From positions 88,022,979 through 88,086,978 of the forward strand of contig NC_029518.1 in NCBI RefSeq assembly GCF_001577835.2: a stretch of DNA of 64,000 nucleotides, given 5' to 3'. The notes below the pieces were generated by a model. That model ran no database searches, was not told where the DNA came from, and saw only the letters and a list, made by a program, of their open reading frames with translations. Positions 62,476 through 64,000 of the stretch are shown here, piece by piece. Position 1 is the stretch's first letter; each line of letters starts with the position of its first letter. Source of the DNA: Coturnix japonica. Its lineage: Eukaryota; Chordata; Aves; Galliformes; Phasianidae. The position numbers and the translations under genes were made by a program.

Positions 62476-64000
62476 AAAGAGTTGAGATTCAAGGAATGTC
62501 TGTTCAGCAGAGTGTGGGGCCTGGCAGGAGGCACAGAAATGGCAGTTTTAATTATAAATGAATGTATAATGTAATTCACACTTAATGTGTCTGGCGCAAT
62601 ATTTTCCTATGGATACGTCTAGGATGGTACATTGAACAAACTGAGTGCAGCTTCTGCAAAGTCGCGTTAAGTTGCTCTAAACAATTGCATTTGTAATTCA
62701 GCTAACTCCTGACCTTTGCTCAGTGAATAAATGAGGACTGTAAAATGATTATATACACAAAGGTGCTTTTTGCTTGACATTTAGGTATCGTTAATGACCA
62801 TGATGAAAGAACCAAATTCTAACAAACACTGCTGACTTGGATAACTGCAACAGTAATGATTCAGATTTAATTGTGTATTTACAAGCTAATTGTTCATGTG
62901 ACGCTTCCTAATGAAAGCCACATCACCAGGCACCAAATGATAAGTAGTAGAGTCCCTTTTCTGTAAGGGACACTGCAAATAAAGGGAGATTTCATAGCCA
63001 GGTTTCTGGGCTCCCCACTGAGCCACCAAATTCTGGATCACATCGATGAGGTCTGGTTCCCAACCTCTGGGTTCAGATTCAGTCCTGTCTGCAGCTGCTC
63101 CTGATGGCTGGTTTTGGGCTGGGAGTGCTCTCGGCTGCATGACCTGACAAATGGCAGAGCTTGGGATCATGCATCATCTCAGAGGTCGCTCAATTGAGGT
63201 CAGGGACTCTTTCAAATTGTTTTACTACCTATCGACCCACAGAGAAGTACTCGGTATTTGCTGATTGAATTTTATTTTATTTATTTAGATGGATGAAAGG
63301 TGGGAAAGATGCTTTACATTCTGAACCCATCTCTTCAACGTCTCCTCTCGCAAAAAGCTAAGCTGTTACACAGGGTAGGATTTCAGGGAAAGACGTTTTA
63401 TCCAGATCATCCCTCTAGAGCTGGTATAACTCCAGCAGGATATGGTGATTTTTCTTGTTGAATCTGCTTAGTTTCAATCAGGAATGAAGTGTGTTCCATG
63501 CTGCTGGAAAAAGCTGATACTGTTAATTATAAGAAGGAAATGAACAAAAAAGGGAGGAAGCAAGCTCACCTATTCATCGTAGCAGATAAAAGGGTGAAGT
63601 AGATGGAGAGAGAAGTGCTTGTATCCACTTGTGTCAGTAAATAACTTCATTGCCTGTAAAAATTCACAAGCTGATGATATTTAATTGGTTTTGATAGATA
63701 AGCTGGAAGCCCGAGGGAGGATGAGCTTTCTCCTGCGGATGTGGAACTGAGACTTGTGTATGCTGTTACATGTCCAGCTGAACTGTGACAGGGAATCCTT
63801 CCTCAGTTCCCCCTCATAGATGATGTGGCTAGCATCAGTGTCTTAGCCAAAATGCACTCCAAAGAGGTTGAGGCTGTCTTTGTGGATGATGCCTCTGTAT
63901 GCAGACTCTAGTCCCATTGGAAATCACTGCCATCATTTAGTGCTGGCTGTTAGATTGGATTTTGCTGAATGAGTCCTGTTCTGGAGTTTGCTTTTCACTG

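Larger units (their letters stand above)
57906..64000. other. Right-end intergenic stretch with scattered repeats only
   Basis: Four short CR1 tips and an AT-rich repeat are listed separately. Otherwise I find no exon, RNA gene or regulatory block. The 64-codon + frame at 60065-60259 has protein-like composition but no motif and no detectable splice partner. Confidence 0.5.

Overview
This is a stretch of vertebrate nuclear DNA, and almost certainly bird DNA of the chicken type. Multi-exon genes with GT-AG introns are scattered among many 3'-terminal pieces of CR1 LINEs, the dominant avian retroposon. There is also a short piece resembling the galliform mariner element Galluhop, and part of a maestro-HEAT-like gene of the kind expanded in birds. 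The gene order GRHL1-KLF11-CYS1-RRM2 matches human 2p25. Placing it on chicken chromosome 3 is my inference from memory.

Layout. Positions 1-19.75 kb hold the last eight coding exons and the 3' UTR of GRHL1 (+ strand); its upstream exons lie outside the window. KLF11 (+) runs from a CpG-island promoter near 21.2 kb to its stop at 26703. CYS1 (- strand, 30085-32524) has three small exons that no simple ORF shows; they join into a 103-codon frame with matching splice phases. RRM2 (+, 37162-41476) has ten coding exons encoding 385 residues. Its proximal promoter is clear, with E2F-like, CCAAT, CDE/CHR-like and TATA elements, and its third intron contains a 550-base assembly gap inside a CR1. From 45.3 to 48.4 kb on the - strand, eight exons in consistent phase, plus a possible terminal exon, form a maestro-HEAT-like (MROH) gene or partial copy. 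From 49.7 to 64 kb I see only repeats and no supported gene.

The genes do not form a functional unit; they are an ordinary conserved vertebrate neighbourhood. GRHL1 and KLF11 are transcription factors (epithelial programme; Sin3-recruiting repressor), CYS1 is a ciliary membrane-associated protein, and RRM2 is the S-phase subunit of ribonucleotide reductase.

I found no previously undescribed system. The best leads are a CR1 with a 5' inversion of the twin-priming type (48.74-49.74 kb), a CR1 nested in another CR1 at the left edge, exact Pumilio motifs in the 3' UTRs of all three + strand genes, a CDE/CHR-like pair beside the RRM2 TATA box, a very short CYS1, and an in-phase candidate alternative last exon in KLF11 intron 3.
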